Source: Hemileia vastatrix
Lineage: Eukaryota; Basidiomycota; Pucciniomycetes; Pucciniales; Zaghouaniaceae
DNA: 64,000 nucleotides
Direction: 5' to 3'
NCBI GenBank assembly: GCA_030280995.1
Contig: JASXTE010000008.1
Coordinates: forward strand, 15,948,212 to 16,012,211
The notes beneath the pieces were generated by a model. That model had not been told where the DNA came from. It saw only the letters and a program-made list of their open reading frames with translations, and did not search any database. Positions within the stretch are counted from its first letter, which is position 1. Each line of letters begins with the position of its first letter. The position numbers and the translations under genes were made by a program. Below, piece by piece: positions 37,791 to 49,320 of the stretch.

Positions 37791-40700
37791 GAATATCAAA
37801 CTCCTGGGTAGGTGGCAACCACCATTAGATACTCCGGGCTTTTCTCTACATTTCATGTTGTGATCAAATTTTTGATATTCTGAGTTTTAAGGACTCTTTT
37901 GCTCATTTTTCATGCTTCACTATAACTGTTGGTTTTTGGTTTTTTCTATTTTATGAGCTAGGATGAAGGGTTAGGGTCAGCTACTTTGTACAACTTAGAT
38001 AAACATCATCTGGATCTATATTTTATGTTTTCATGATTTTTTGGCTTATTTTAATGACAATTTGATAATTGAATATTGATTTTTAATCTATAATGCATCA
38101 TGCATATCACATAATACCTAGCTATTGAACATTAATGATAAGCAAATACATATGCTTCATGAAGTTTAATCATTGTTTTGTGCATCATGAATATTCACAA
38201 TGTTTTAAATACCTTTTCAATGCAAAATGCATAAAGTGGCTAAATGCATTATACTCATTTATTTTAAATCCATAATACTAACTCATTTTGAAAGGTATCA
38301 TATATATTCATATGAATTTTAAAAAGAATATTGAATTTTATAGTAAAGTTCATAATTCATAATGCATAATACATTTTGAATATGAATGGTAAGTGCATAC
38401 ATATGCCTAATAGAGTGTGAAATTTCGTGTTATGTGCATAAGTCATAGGTGATGAATGATTAATATGATGTGTAGATACAATTGTTGGTTGCTATTAGTA
38501 TCCACCCAAATAGTCAACCTGGTAAAACCACCATGACAAAGAAAGAAAAAACACAAGGACAGGCGTTCAAGCCACTGAACAGAAGATATCAAATAGAACA
38601 ACGCTGGTTTGTGTTCATTGGAGATGGTACAAGAAGGCCAGTAGTTTACAAAACCACCTGGCACCGTAACACTCCAGAAGTTAAGAAGAGAAAAAAAGAT
38701 AAATAAATATAAAAAGTTAATATAAGATTTAAAAAAAATAAATATATATAAATATAGAAAAGAAAAAACTTAAAGTGGTTCCAACTGCACTCAAAAACAG
38801 GGGGGGCTTGTATGCAAATCTGAAGTGTCTACTGAATCAGAAAAAATTCAGTAGATTCTAGGAGTTGCATACAAGTTCCCTCTCTTTTTTTAATACAGCT
38901 TTTGAAATTGAATTTCACAAACACAAAAAAAAAAAGAAAAACAAAATTCATCACGAAAACCACATTGAAAAAAAAGGCCATTTGTACTAGGATTATGCAT
39001 CTATTCTATCCACTTGTGTTCCTATGCAAATGCTTTATTCAAAAAATATGATGACCTTTTCAATTTCTCAACAATCATCTAAGTATATGGTTTAAATAAT
39101 TATATGATGTAGAAAAACAACTAAACTGTTATAATGTACTTGAGTCTCAATTAATTTTTTTTTTTTTGAAGATATACTTCCATATTTCAATTATTCAATG
39201 TTCCCCTTGATGTAATTTTTCATATCTAATAGTAGAGTTTCCCGAATCCTCATTTTGCAGGTTTATCAACTGAAATACTCTTCTTTCATATTAAATGTTT
39301 GGTCATTTCTTTGATTTATTCTGATTATCAACTCATGTTGCTTATTTAATGTGATTTTATATTGAATATTTTCACCATGTGGTCTTCCAACATCTGGGTT
39401 GGCCTTTGTTGTGATGTTTGGGCCTGTTTGATGATGTCTAATGAGCCATCTGTATATCAATTATTGATTTTTGTAGGATCCTAGACTGAATATAAAACTC
39501 CTGGGGATGTGGCTATCACCATTACATACTCCTGGCTTTTCTCTACATTTCATGTCTTGATGAAATTTTTGGTATTCTGAGTTTTAAGGACTCTTTTGCT
39601 CATTTTTCATGCTTCACTATAACTGTTGGTTTTTGGTTTTTTCTATTTTATGAGCTAGGATGAAGGGTTAGGGTCAGCTACTTTGTACAACTTAGATAAA
39701 CATCATCTGGATCTATATTTTATGTTTTGATGATTTTTTGGCTTATTTTAATGACAATTTGATAATTGAATATTGATTTTTAATCTATAATGCATCATGC
39801 ATATCACATAATACCTAGCTATTGAACATTAATGATAAGTGAATACATATGCTTCATGAAGTTTAATCATTGTTTTGTGCATCATGAATATTCACAATGT
39901 TTTAAATACCTTTTCAATGCAAAATGCATAAAGTGGCTAAATGCATTATACTCATTTATTTTAAATCCATAATACTAACTCATTTTGAAAGGTATCATAT
40001 ATATTCATATGAATTTTAAAAAGAATATTGAATTTTATAGTAAAGTTCATAATTCATAATGCATAATACATTTTGAATATGAATGGTAAGTGCATACATA
40101 TGCCTAATAGAGTGTGAAATTTCGTGTTATGTGCATAAGTCATAGGTGATGAATGATTAATATGATGTGTAGATACAAATGTTGGTTGTTATTAGTATCC
40201 ACCCAAATAGTCAACCTGGTAAACCCACCATGACAAAGAAAGAAAAAACACAAGGACAGGCGTTCAAGCCACTGAACAGAAGATATCAAACAGAACAACG
40301 CTGGTTTGTGTTCATTGGAGATGGTACAAGAAGGCCAGTAGTTTACAAAACCACCTGGCACTGTAACACTCCAGAAGTTAAGAAGAGAAAAAAAGATAAA
40401 TAAATATAAAAAGTTAATATAAGATTTTAAAAAAATAAATATATATAAATATAGAAAAGAAAAAACATAAAGTGGTTCCCACTGCACTCAAAAACAGGGG
40501 GGGCTTGTATGCAAATCTGAAGTGTCTACTGAATCAGAAAAAATTCAGTAGATTCTAGGAGTTGCATACAAGTTCCCTCTGTTTTTTTAATACAGCTTTT
40601 GAAATTGAATTTCACAAACACAAAAAAAAAAGAAAAACAAAATTCATCATGAAAACCACATTGAAAAAAAAGGCCATTTGTACTAGGATTATGCTTCTAT

Positions 40701-41959
40701 TCTATCCACTTGTGTTCCAATGCAAATGCTTTATTCAAAAAATATGATGACCTTTTCAATTTCTCAACAATCATATTAGTATATGGTTTAAATAATTATA
40801 TGATGTAGAAAAACAACTAAACTGTTATAATGTACTTGAGTCTCAATGATTTTTTTTTGTTTGAAGACATACTTCCATATTTCAATTATTCAATGTTCCC
40901 CTTGATGTAATTTTTCATATCTAATAGTAGAGTTTCCCAAATCCTCATTTTACAGGTTTATCAACTGAAATACTCTTCTTTCATATTAAATGTTTGGTCA
41001 TTTCTTTGATTTATTCTGATTATCAACTCATGTTGCTTATTTAATGTGATTTTATATTGAATATTTTCACCATGTGGTCTTCCAACATCTGGGTTGGCCT
41101 TTGTTGTGATGTTTGGGCCTGTTTGATGATGTCTAATGAGCCATCTGTATATCAATTATTGATTTTTGAAGGATCCTTGACTGAATATCAAACTCCTGGG
41201 GATGTGGCTATCACCATTACATACTCCTGGCTTTTCTCTACATTTCATGTCTTGTTGAAATTTTTGGTATTCTGAGTTTTAAGGACTCTTTTGCTCATTT
41301 TTCATGCTTCACTATAACTGTTGGTTTTTGGTTTTTTCTATTTTATGCGCTAGGATGAAGGGTTAGGATCAGCTACTTTGTAAAACTTAGATGAACATCA
41401 TCTGGATCTATATTTTATGTTTTCATGATTTTTTAGCTTATTTTAATGACAATTTGATAATTGAATATTGATTTTTAATCTATAATGCATCATGCATAAC
41501 ATATAATACCTAGCTATTGAACATTAATGCTAAGTGAATACATATGCTTCATGAAGTTTAATTATTGTATTGTGCATCATGCATATTCACAATGTTTTAA
41601 ATACCTTTTCAATGAAAAATGCATAAAGTGGCTAAATGCATTATACTCATCTATTTTAAATCCATAATACTAACTCATTTTGAAAGGCATCTTATATATT
41701 CATATGAATTTTAAAAAGAATATTGAATTTTACAGTAAAGCTCATAATTCATAATGCATAATATATTTTGAATATGAATGATAAGTGCATACATATTCCC
41801 AATAGAGTGTGAAATTTTGTGTTATGTGCATAATTCATAGGTGATGAATGATTAATATGATGTGTATATACAAATGTTAGTTGTTATTGGTATCCACCCA
41901 AATAGTCAACCAGGTTAAAACACTATGAAAAAGAAAGAAAAAGCACAAGGACAGGCATT
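37791..41959. repeat. Satellite copies 15-17, diverged edge of array
   Basis: The monomer resumes at GAATATCAAACTCCTGG and continues through two further junctions; the CACCATGTGGTC landmarks are near 39374 and 41068. The last copy stops at about 41959, at CAAGGACAGGCATT. These copies carry many private and shared substitutions relative to copies 1-13, and reading frames that are open in the homogeneous copies are broken here (TAG at about 39481 in copy 16). Decay toward the array edge is typical of tandem arrays. Confidence 0.93.
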
Positions 41960-42300
41960 GTGGTCTTCCAAAATTGGCGGAGCCCTTTGTTGGTTTATTT
42001 GGTGATGTTTTGGTATGTCTTAAATGGCATTGTTTAAATAATTAGGTATATTTTTAGAATTATGCAGTAAATATTGGGACTACGGGGATCTAAATACTAC
42101 CATTGGATAGCCCTGGTTTTTCTCTATATTTTGTGACTTTAGGACATTTTTTATAGCATAAGTATTTGGGGATGATTTCTCACTTTACATTTTAAAAGAT
42201 TGCTGTTGAATTTTGTTTTTTGTGTTTTATGGGCTAACCTTAAGTCTTAGGGTGAAGATCTTAGTACCATTGGAAAGAGCGGAAGTTTATCTAAATTTCA
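41960..42300. repeat. Ancient diverged satellite relative
   Basis: After a jump that drops about half a monomer, the sequence still follows the monomer order with heavy divergence. It shows GTGGTCTTCCAAAATTGG, then GTTTGG-like words, TTGGGACTACGGGGATCT, ACTACCATTGGATAGCCCTGG, TTTTTCTCTATATTTTGTG, ATTTCTCACTTT, TTTTGTGTTTTATGGGCTA and CTTAGGGTGAAGATCTTAG. Each matches a counterpart in the same order in the canonical monomer (such as GGGGATGTGGCTATCACC and CTCCTGGCTTTTCTCTACA). It looks like an older relative rather than a recent copy. Confidence 0.6.
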
Positions 42301-43059
42301 TCTTTCAATGTTGTTATAGTGTAATTATGTGTTTTAAGGGTTTTAGTAGTTGTAGGTGAATTTTCCTAGTAGTTTGGGTGTTTTTGGTTTTTTTTGGCTT
42401 TAGAGTGGTCAGGCCGCTTCAGGGAGGCTTCCCGGTGCCGAGCAGACCACCTGCCTCAATGCTAGAGGGCTGGGAAGGGCTTCTAGGGAGGTTTTATGCA
42501 ATTTGGTGGTCAGTAACGCTGGATTTTTAGGTGTGCATGGGCTCTTGATTAGTAGTCTGTGTGTATATAGTGATTATGACAGTTTGAGGCAACTTTAATT
42601 ATCATACAACCATCCGGAGAGGATATCCTTGTTCCTCACTCAGTTTTCACTGTTTCCTGGCCACAATTTGGCTGTGTTTGTTGCAAGTCAGTTCTTTATT
42701 TAACTTAACTTAGCAACTGTTTTCTCTGTTATAGTCTTGAAAGCTATAGCAAGTATTATTGCTTTCTCTTGTGTGGATTTGCAACCTACATCAAGTATCG
42801 TTAATTTCTCTGGTGTGGACATTAGTCTACATTTCAGTTCTTTTTTTTGGTAGTCTATCTGAGGACTACTTTCTTGACTGATTAAGCAGTCAAGAATATT
42901 TGGAAAAGGGGCTTTTGGTAACAGGAACCAATTTAATGTAACAGGTAAATCTCACTTGTTTTTCTAAAGGGACAGGGGTTTTTCTTTCTGGTTTTACTCC
43001 AACTCCCTTGGTCAAGGCCTATAGCTAGCACTATAGGATTGTCTACAACGGTACCCTTT
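42301..43059. other. Unassigned spacer, LTR-like composition
   Basis: No ORF worth calling. The sequence is less AT-rich than its surroundings around 42405-42500 (GGCCGCTTCAGGGAGGC, CCGAGCAGACCACC). A TATATAG word lies near 42575, followed by ACCATCCGGAGAGG and T/C-rich sequence. The layout resembles the promoter/R/U5 part of an LTR like that of element A, but I see no ends or partner copy, so it is left unassigned. Confidence 0.3.
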
Positions 43060-45013
43060 ATTTCCATATAAGAAGTTTATATACTTAGCTCCTTTCAGGG
43101 TAGCATGTATAGATACAATCCTTGGCAAGGGGTAAATATCATCCAAAGTGAATATATTAATGCTCTATGATCATCACACATTCTTGCCTTATCTTTCTCA
43201 TAAGAAATAATGACTTGTCATATCACACAATATTTTGGTGTATTTTCTACCTTTTCAATAATTTTCATGTTCAACAACAATTTAATATTTTTTTCTATGT
43301 CACTCCTTTTCATTGGTGAAGCAAAGTATGGTTTATTTTTTAGGCTTGCAGGAATATTATCAAGCTCAAAAAGTAAACTAATTTTCATTTCATGATCTTT
43401 CACAATGCCAAGCTCATTGGTCCCATGTGCAAAAGCCATTCAAAATGCTTTTATTAAATCCAAAGTTTTTGTTTTCTCAGTTTTATTTATCTGTGTGCCA
43501 AATGATGCTTTTGAAATTTCTGCTTGCAGAAGTCTCATCTCACTGGTTTCTCTTCCTTTTCAAGGAATTTATGCTTCTGACTCAATGCTCAAGACTGTGT
43601 TAAAAAAATTTATTGTAAATTTTCTTTTACCATTCATGCTAATTGTGAAAAAATTGTTTTTAGGGTCTAATTTTACCCCAACCTTTGTGAAAATTTCATT
43701 ACCAATGATAAAAAAGCTACTAAAATTAGTATTATTTTATACTACAAATTCACAAGCTACTCTTACATAAGTATGTTGATTTTTGAAGAAATCAGCAGCT
43801 TTGTATCTACCAATGGGATGTAGTACTGATCCAAAACCTCTTCAATTTTTTCTATGAAGGGTTTCAAGATTTGACTTATAATCACTATCAATTTTCTGTA
43901 ATGTTTTTTCAGAAAGAAAAGAACAGCAGCTCCTGTGTGCAATACTATATTTAAATTTTCGCCAGAAATGATTTCTGGAACTGTGATAGGTGTCCTTTTT
44001 AAGTTATCAGCTTGTATATCCTTAATGATTTCAGAATCCTCAAAATTTATTAAAGATTCATTTTATTCCATACTCAATATTGGAGTTTCAAAGATGGACA
44101 AATCATCTTCCAACATACAGACTTATAAAGCATCATCTATAAATAATGAAATTAGTTTTGATATTATCTCTTCATCTGGGAACTTATATGAGAATTTTAA
44201 ATTGTCAATTCTTTGAATAAAATGTTTCAAATTAGAGCAGGCTTTTCTATCATAAGTTAGGTATTGTATAATTTTTAACCAATTTTTCTGATTGGATTAT
44301 GGTTTTGTATTTCCTCCTGTACAGATTTGTGATTCAATTTTTTTTTTCAGACTTGACACTTTCACCAGATGTTTTTCCTTTTGGTGGTAATAGGAGTGAT
44401 TGAGATTCATTTTTTCAAATTAAAGGATTCTTATTATACTTGGTTTACTTTTGATTATCCAGGTTAATTAGTAGATTAGAAGTCTCAATATCCACTTTAG
44501 TGATCCTTTGTAACAAATGTGAGACAATTTGATTTATTTGTGTAAAATATAATTTTGTTCTTGATTCATATTTTATTAAATGTGCTTCAAACAATTTTTC
44601 TAAATTACTGAATTTGTCTGAGAGTTCACTATGTTTATTACTTAAAGAATCATACTTTAGTGTTAGAGCCAAGTGTTTTCTCTCTAATTCCTTTTTTCTT
44701 GTTTCCAACTGAGATATCTTCAATGTTAAGTACAAAATTGCTTCACTAGTTTGCTTAATTGCTTTTTCCTCAAACTCAGTCATTCTACTCCATAATGCTG
44801 AAAATATTTTATGAACAGTTGTATTTTTATTAAAATACTCAACATTTTCTGTTTAATACTCTTCACTGTTTAGTGAAACTCTCAAATCACTGAAATGTGG
44901 TAAAAACTGAGTATTTAATGTATTATTATTATAAATATTACTATTATTGTTGAAAAAAGATAAATCAGGTGTATCTACATAAAAGTGTAATTGTCTTAAG
45001 TACTCCTCCATTT
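43060..45013 (-). pseudogene. Element C: decayed Ty3/Gypsy gag-pro-RT remnant
   Basis: Read on the minus strand, it starts near 45013 (MEEYLRQLHF). A coiled-coil-like, Lys/Glu/Leu-rich segment follows at 44783-44445 (LEKLFEAHLIKYESRTKL), then a gag piece with PDEEIISKLISLF, a broken protease region, and an RT N-terminus at 43439-43218 (LGIVKDHEMKISLL, NKPYFASPMKRSDIE, EKVENTPKYC) ending in a DHRALIYS-like motif near 43150. The matching stretch in element B has LGIVKDVMKITLS, KKPYPASPTKRKDIE and EKVDVTPKYC, so the two are homologous. Between the gag N-part and the protease about 250 codons present in element B are missing. Everything distal to the RT start is absent. Stops and frameshifts are frequent. 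It is a dead fragment. Confidence 0.75.
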
Positions 45014-46112
45014 TTTGTACAAATTTTTAATCAATTAAATTACCTGAATTTTTATAATAAGTATTGTGTATAACATTAGAATTTTTCTTGCTTACTAAGA
45101 GGTGGGAGAAAGCCCTGGTTTTTGGCACTTAACCTTTGGCTTTTAAGGGTTATTGGAAGTTGTCTGGTGAGGATAGGGATCCATGTTACAGTTTTGACTG
45201 GCCCATTGTTGGTGAAACCAATCCCATTTCCATTATTCCACCAAGATCATGGCTAGGGACTAACCTGATTATCCTGGTTTAGGGTGTGTCTGGTTTTGTT
45301 TTACATGCTTCAATTTTTCCATTTTTTGATTCAATCTCTGAAATCCTAACCTTAAATTGCTCTGCACTTTATTCACCTCTTTGATGATGGTAGACTTATA
45401 TTCCTCTAGCTTCAGGACTTGTCTGACCATGTGGTACAGTTGATCCTGAAGAGGAGGTGAGGTTTTCTTTATAGTTATTTTTCTTCGGAGGGTTTCCTTT
45501 TCCCCCATGCTTAGTTTTTCTGGTTGAGGGTAGTTTTTTCTTCCATGGTTGTGTCCTGTAACAGTGTTATTAGCTCTAGACCTGGTATTAAAGTCAGGTT
45601 TATCACTTACATTGTCCTATAAATCACTCATGATGTCTTAAATAGCTTTTAGATATTCCTAAAAAAGAGAAAATATGTATTTTAATCAGTAGACAAAAAA
45701 TATTTTTAATTTTCATACTAATAAAAGCAGGGGAGCTTACCCTTTATTCATATATTTACTTATTTATATAAAACATAACAAAAATTTAAAAAATCTCTCA
45801 AAATTTATATAATAAACATGACTAGACCTTTAGAATAGTTTGTAAATAGCTAACCAAGATTTAACTGAATGCCAATTCAATTGGTTGATATATCAGTGAC
45901 AAAATACAAAGTTAAATATTTGATTTTTATTGGGTACAATTACTACTGTAAATACCTAATTTCTATTAAATAAAAATTAGTAAAATTATAATAAGGGATC
46001 TTTTCCACAATCACTTAGGTATTATGACCCACTACATTTCTTAAGACCAAAAATTTATTCTATATGAGCTATAATAGAATGAAAATCATTTCCTAAAGTT
46101 ATAAACACAAAT
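45014..46112. other. Element C leader or flank
   Basis: Lies between the gag start of element C and the duplicated LTR edge. A minus-strand ORF at 45508-45269 (starting MGEKETLRRK, rich in Lys and Gln) looks like decayed coding or low-complexity sequence; it is not assigned. A convincing primer binding site was not found, so I cannot show that this is the true leader of element C. Confidence 0.3.
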
Positions 46113-46328
46113 TTAGGAAAGACCCCTAATTGTCAGTGTATGCTAGTAAATAAGTGTTATTTAAGAGTAAATATTAATGGTCCAACTATTTAATAAGTTA
46201 TTATTTATGTTTTCAGTAAATTAGGAAAGACCCCTAATTGTCAGTGTATGCTAGTAAATAAGTGTTATTTAAGAGTTAATATTAATGGTCCAACTATTTA
46301 ATAAGTTATTATTTATGGTTTAAACCTC
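46113..46328. repeat. 108-bp tandem duplication at LTR edge
   Basis: A unit starting TTAGGAAAGACCCCTAATTG occurs at 46113 and again at 46221. Each copy includes the LTR start TGTCAGTGTATGCTAG (46131 and 46239) and about 80 bp of LTR. Copies differ by single bases (AGAGTAAAT against AGAGTTAAT). It duplicates both flank and LTR edge. Confidence 0.85.
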
Positions 46329-47395
46329 AGGGAAGGACTAATAAAACTATTATACTCAATTGTTAACACAAAATATTTCTATTTGTGCATGCTAGTGGTG
46401 GAAAAAAGACTAATAAATTATAGTTATAGCTAGTATAAAGATAAAATCAATTTATAAGGGCTTTAAAATAAATTTTTATATGATAATAATTTTTTTTAAT
46501 TGTTTGATTGATGTGTGGTGAGCAATTGGTGTCAAATAAATATCCAAAGCTCCCTTTCCTTATACCAAAATCCACTGGAGTGCACAGACCCTCAGTCCAA
46601 ATGATTCCACTGTTATCCCCAGAAATTACAGCACTTTGAGGGCTCATCACCTCACAATGGCTTCCACTTCAAGAAGTTTCATCACTCAGACCTTCAGTTT
46701 TGTCCCTCTATCATAATTAATGATATCATACAACTATACCATAAATAGAAGAAACAGATAAAAGTGTATACCATAAAGGAAATAATTAAAATAACTCATC
46801 CAAAGAGAATAATATGAAGCCCAAATGATATAATGGAAACAAAATGAGTTTCCACCCACTAATTAACATTTCCAAGCCTCCACATTGATTCAGTAATCAT
46901 ATCACAAGACATAAATCCATGAAAATTCATGTAAGGAAGCAACTTAAATTATCCAAGCTGGATATATGTATATGTAAAATGAGTGTATGCTTGTGTAGGT
47001 GTGGTGAGTCAATTGAATACTTGCATATGACCTCAGTAAGTGGAAAAATAAAGCATAGAGGCTATTTAGAGGGTTAAACTTGCATATAGTCCTATATATG
47101 CATAGTATATTTGCATGTTTCACTGAATATGGAGTTTATACATATATATAAGCTTATGTATGTGTCTAATCACTTATAATTACTTAAGATAAGTATATTA
47201 TGACCACAATAGCACCTTAAAAAGTATTATGGGGCTATAGATAAGCTATTCAAATTAATATAAGTCCACATAATAGTATAATAAACATATATATAAGTAT
47301 AATAACTATATATTTAACTTAGAAGCTTAATTAAATTATGGTTATCTTATTTTAAACATAAGAATCACTAATTCCTGGGGATACCTAGGCTGACA
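46239..47395 (-). repeat. LTR associated with element C
   Basis: About 1157 bp with ends TGTCAG (46239) and CTGACA (47390-47395), a 6-bp perfect terminal inversion. It matches the LTR at 58831-60008 along its length, for example ATACCAAAATC-ACTGGAGTGCACAGACC and CAATTACAGCACTGTGAGGGC-like words (here near 46560-46640, there near 59158-59238). It sits where the 5' LTR of the minus-strand element C would be. No flanking duplication was found, so it may be a true element end or a separate insertion. Confidence 0.7.
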
Positions 47396-47397
47396 CT

Positions 47398-47910
47398 CAC
47401 ACTTTTAATATTACTTTGATTGATCTGGAAAGAACCTCCAAAAAAGTAAACTTTTCACAAGATTCCAATCCAGGAGGCACCTTAGTAGTTTGATGATTAT
47501 CTCTTGAATAATTCCAAATCACTTTGATAATCCCATTTCCTAAAGCAAAGTCCATGATAAATTTATGATCTGGAATTTTAAATCCGTGGCCTCTGATTTA
47601 AGCTGGTGAAGGAATTGGTCTTCCAGTAATAGGATTGATATAACAGAAAGGCCTAAAAGTAAGCATATTAGAACTGGTTTTGTCCACATGGCTCTGGTTA
47701 TGAAATTCTACATAGGTGATGATAACATTAGAAGAAAAGATATAATCATTACTGAGTTCAACCCATTACATATCCATCCGATTGGAAAGTCTGGCTTTCT
47801 TTTCCAGTTTATGATTAGATTGAAATGCACAAATATATAATATTTTCAAATGATTTGCCAAGAAAGAATTGAGTGATCCTAAGCTTTGGTAGATAAAAGC
47901 CTACATAATT
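47398..47910 (-). pseudogene. Unknown protein-coding remnant cut by an LTR
   Basis: On the minus strand one frame stays largely open for about 170 codons, with only two internal stops (TAA near 47768 and near 47600). Composition is protein-like and unlike the AT-rich flanks: NPITGRPIPSPA, RGHGFKIPDHKFIMDFALGN, VPPGLESCEKFTFLEVL. The frame runs straight up to the LTR boundary at 47395, so the LTR probably interrupted or truncated it. I recognise no family. It could be a transposon-encoded protein or a host gene fragment. Two textbook 5' splice-site words upstream on the same strand (48638 and 48258) leave open an intron-containing origin. Confidence 0.4.
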
Positions 47911-49318
47911 ATCATATAAGAGTTTGAAAAGCCTTTTCCTCTAATTATGTAATATAAAAACATGAAATAAATAAAAGTGAAATTTGGTAAAAAAAGGCTC
48001 AACTTTAAAGGTTAATATCTCAGCCTTCAGTGGAATCTTCAGTTAAAAGGACATCAGAGTTGAATATACCTAACCATAATTCTGACTCTCATTTTCAAAA
48101 TTTTACAAAAACTTGAAAAGTGATAATGGAAAAAATAACAAGAGGAGTTTAATAAGTCTACTGTTATCCAGATAAGAGTATTACATATATTTAAGTATGA
48201 AATATTCATAGAAAGAAAGAGATATCATATAGGCATGAAAAAAAGGAGATTAAACTTACCTTGATTGAAAAGTAGGAAAAAAAGAGTGAGAAAGATTGAC
48301 ATTGGAATTTGGGGGAGATTGAATATGGAGTAAGTGAAATTCATAAAGGATGTGCAAAGTATGTGTTTTAATGACATGGAACCAAAAAAATGTGAAAGTG
48401 GGAAAAGGGGGGATAATGACCATGCCAAGGGGGGGTGAAGAGTAGGGTGATGGAGCTAAAAAAAAAAAGTAAAGAGGGAGAGAAAAAAAAGGTTAATTTT
48501 ACCATTAAAATCAAAAATAACCACTTACAAAAAAAATTTAGATACAAAAAAGAAAAAGAAAAAAATCAGAAAAAAATCAAAAAAAAATATATATAATTAG
48601 CAATCAAAAATCAAAAAAAAAATGAATAAAATGACTTACCTGGAGAGATGAGATGAGAAAATAAGTGAAACCAAATTTTTTAAGGGATGTTTGAGGAGAG
48701 GAGGAAAAGGATATGAAGGATAAATGAAAAAAGGAAACAGTGAAAAATTATGTGATTGCAGAAAATATGTGATTTCATTTTGAGCTGGTGAATGAAAACA
48801 AATGAGACATCCAAAAAAGAGACATTCACTGTAAATTCAAAATAAAAATGAATATGCAAAAAACCTAAACACCAAACCAAGTTTATAAAGCACACAAGTT
48901 GAAAATTTGGAGAGTATGAAAAAAAAAATTAAAAGGTTTGTGTTTCAAAATGTTGGGGGGTGATTGGCATCATGACAGAGTGTATGCCAGTGGAAAGAAT
49001 GTTTTGTGATTCAAGCAAGGGGAGAGGTGGTGCAGGCTAGGGATCCTCTTCTTCATAAAGATCATTGAAAAGACATATAAGCTAAAGTGTCTTCCAAACC
49101 TGAGTCAGAATCAGAGTCAGCAGCTAAAGTTAAAGTGATAGCATTCATAGCTGAGTGAAGTTGCTTCTTAGTAGAGAGGTGTGTCATTATTGGTGGTAGA
49201 ATAGGTTGTTGATAGGAGGTTTAGGTGATGAGTGGGAAGTGAGAAGTGGAAATTCGCCACCAAATAAGTAGGTGGGGTGTGTAGATAGAAAAAAATGTTA
49301 TGTGTTTCCCACCAAAAT
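47911..49318. other. AT-rich spacer with few signals
   Basis: No gene can be supported. Poly-A/poly-T-like runs occupy about 48460-48620. Minus-strand donor-like words CAG|GTAAGT (about 48638) and AAG|GTAAGT (about 48258) are present. A short minus-strand frame at 49148-49062 starts MNAITLTLAADSDSDSG and ends in TGA after 28 residues; its acidic Asp-Ser run is protein-like and could be an exon or transposon fragment. Confidence 0.3.
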
Positions 49319-49320
49319 TA

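Noticed and set aside
43405..43770. Plus-strand 121-codon frame
   Set aside because: Shadow of the minus-strand element C protease/RT-flank region, which aligns with element B.
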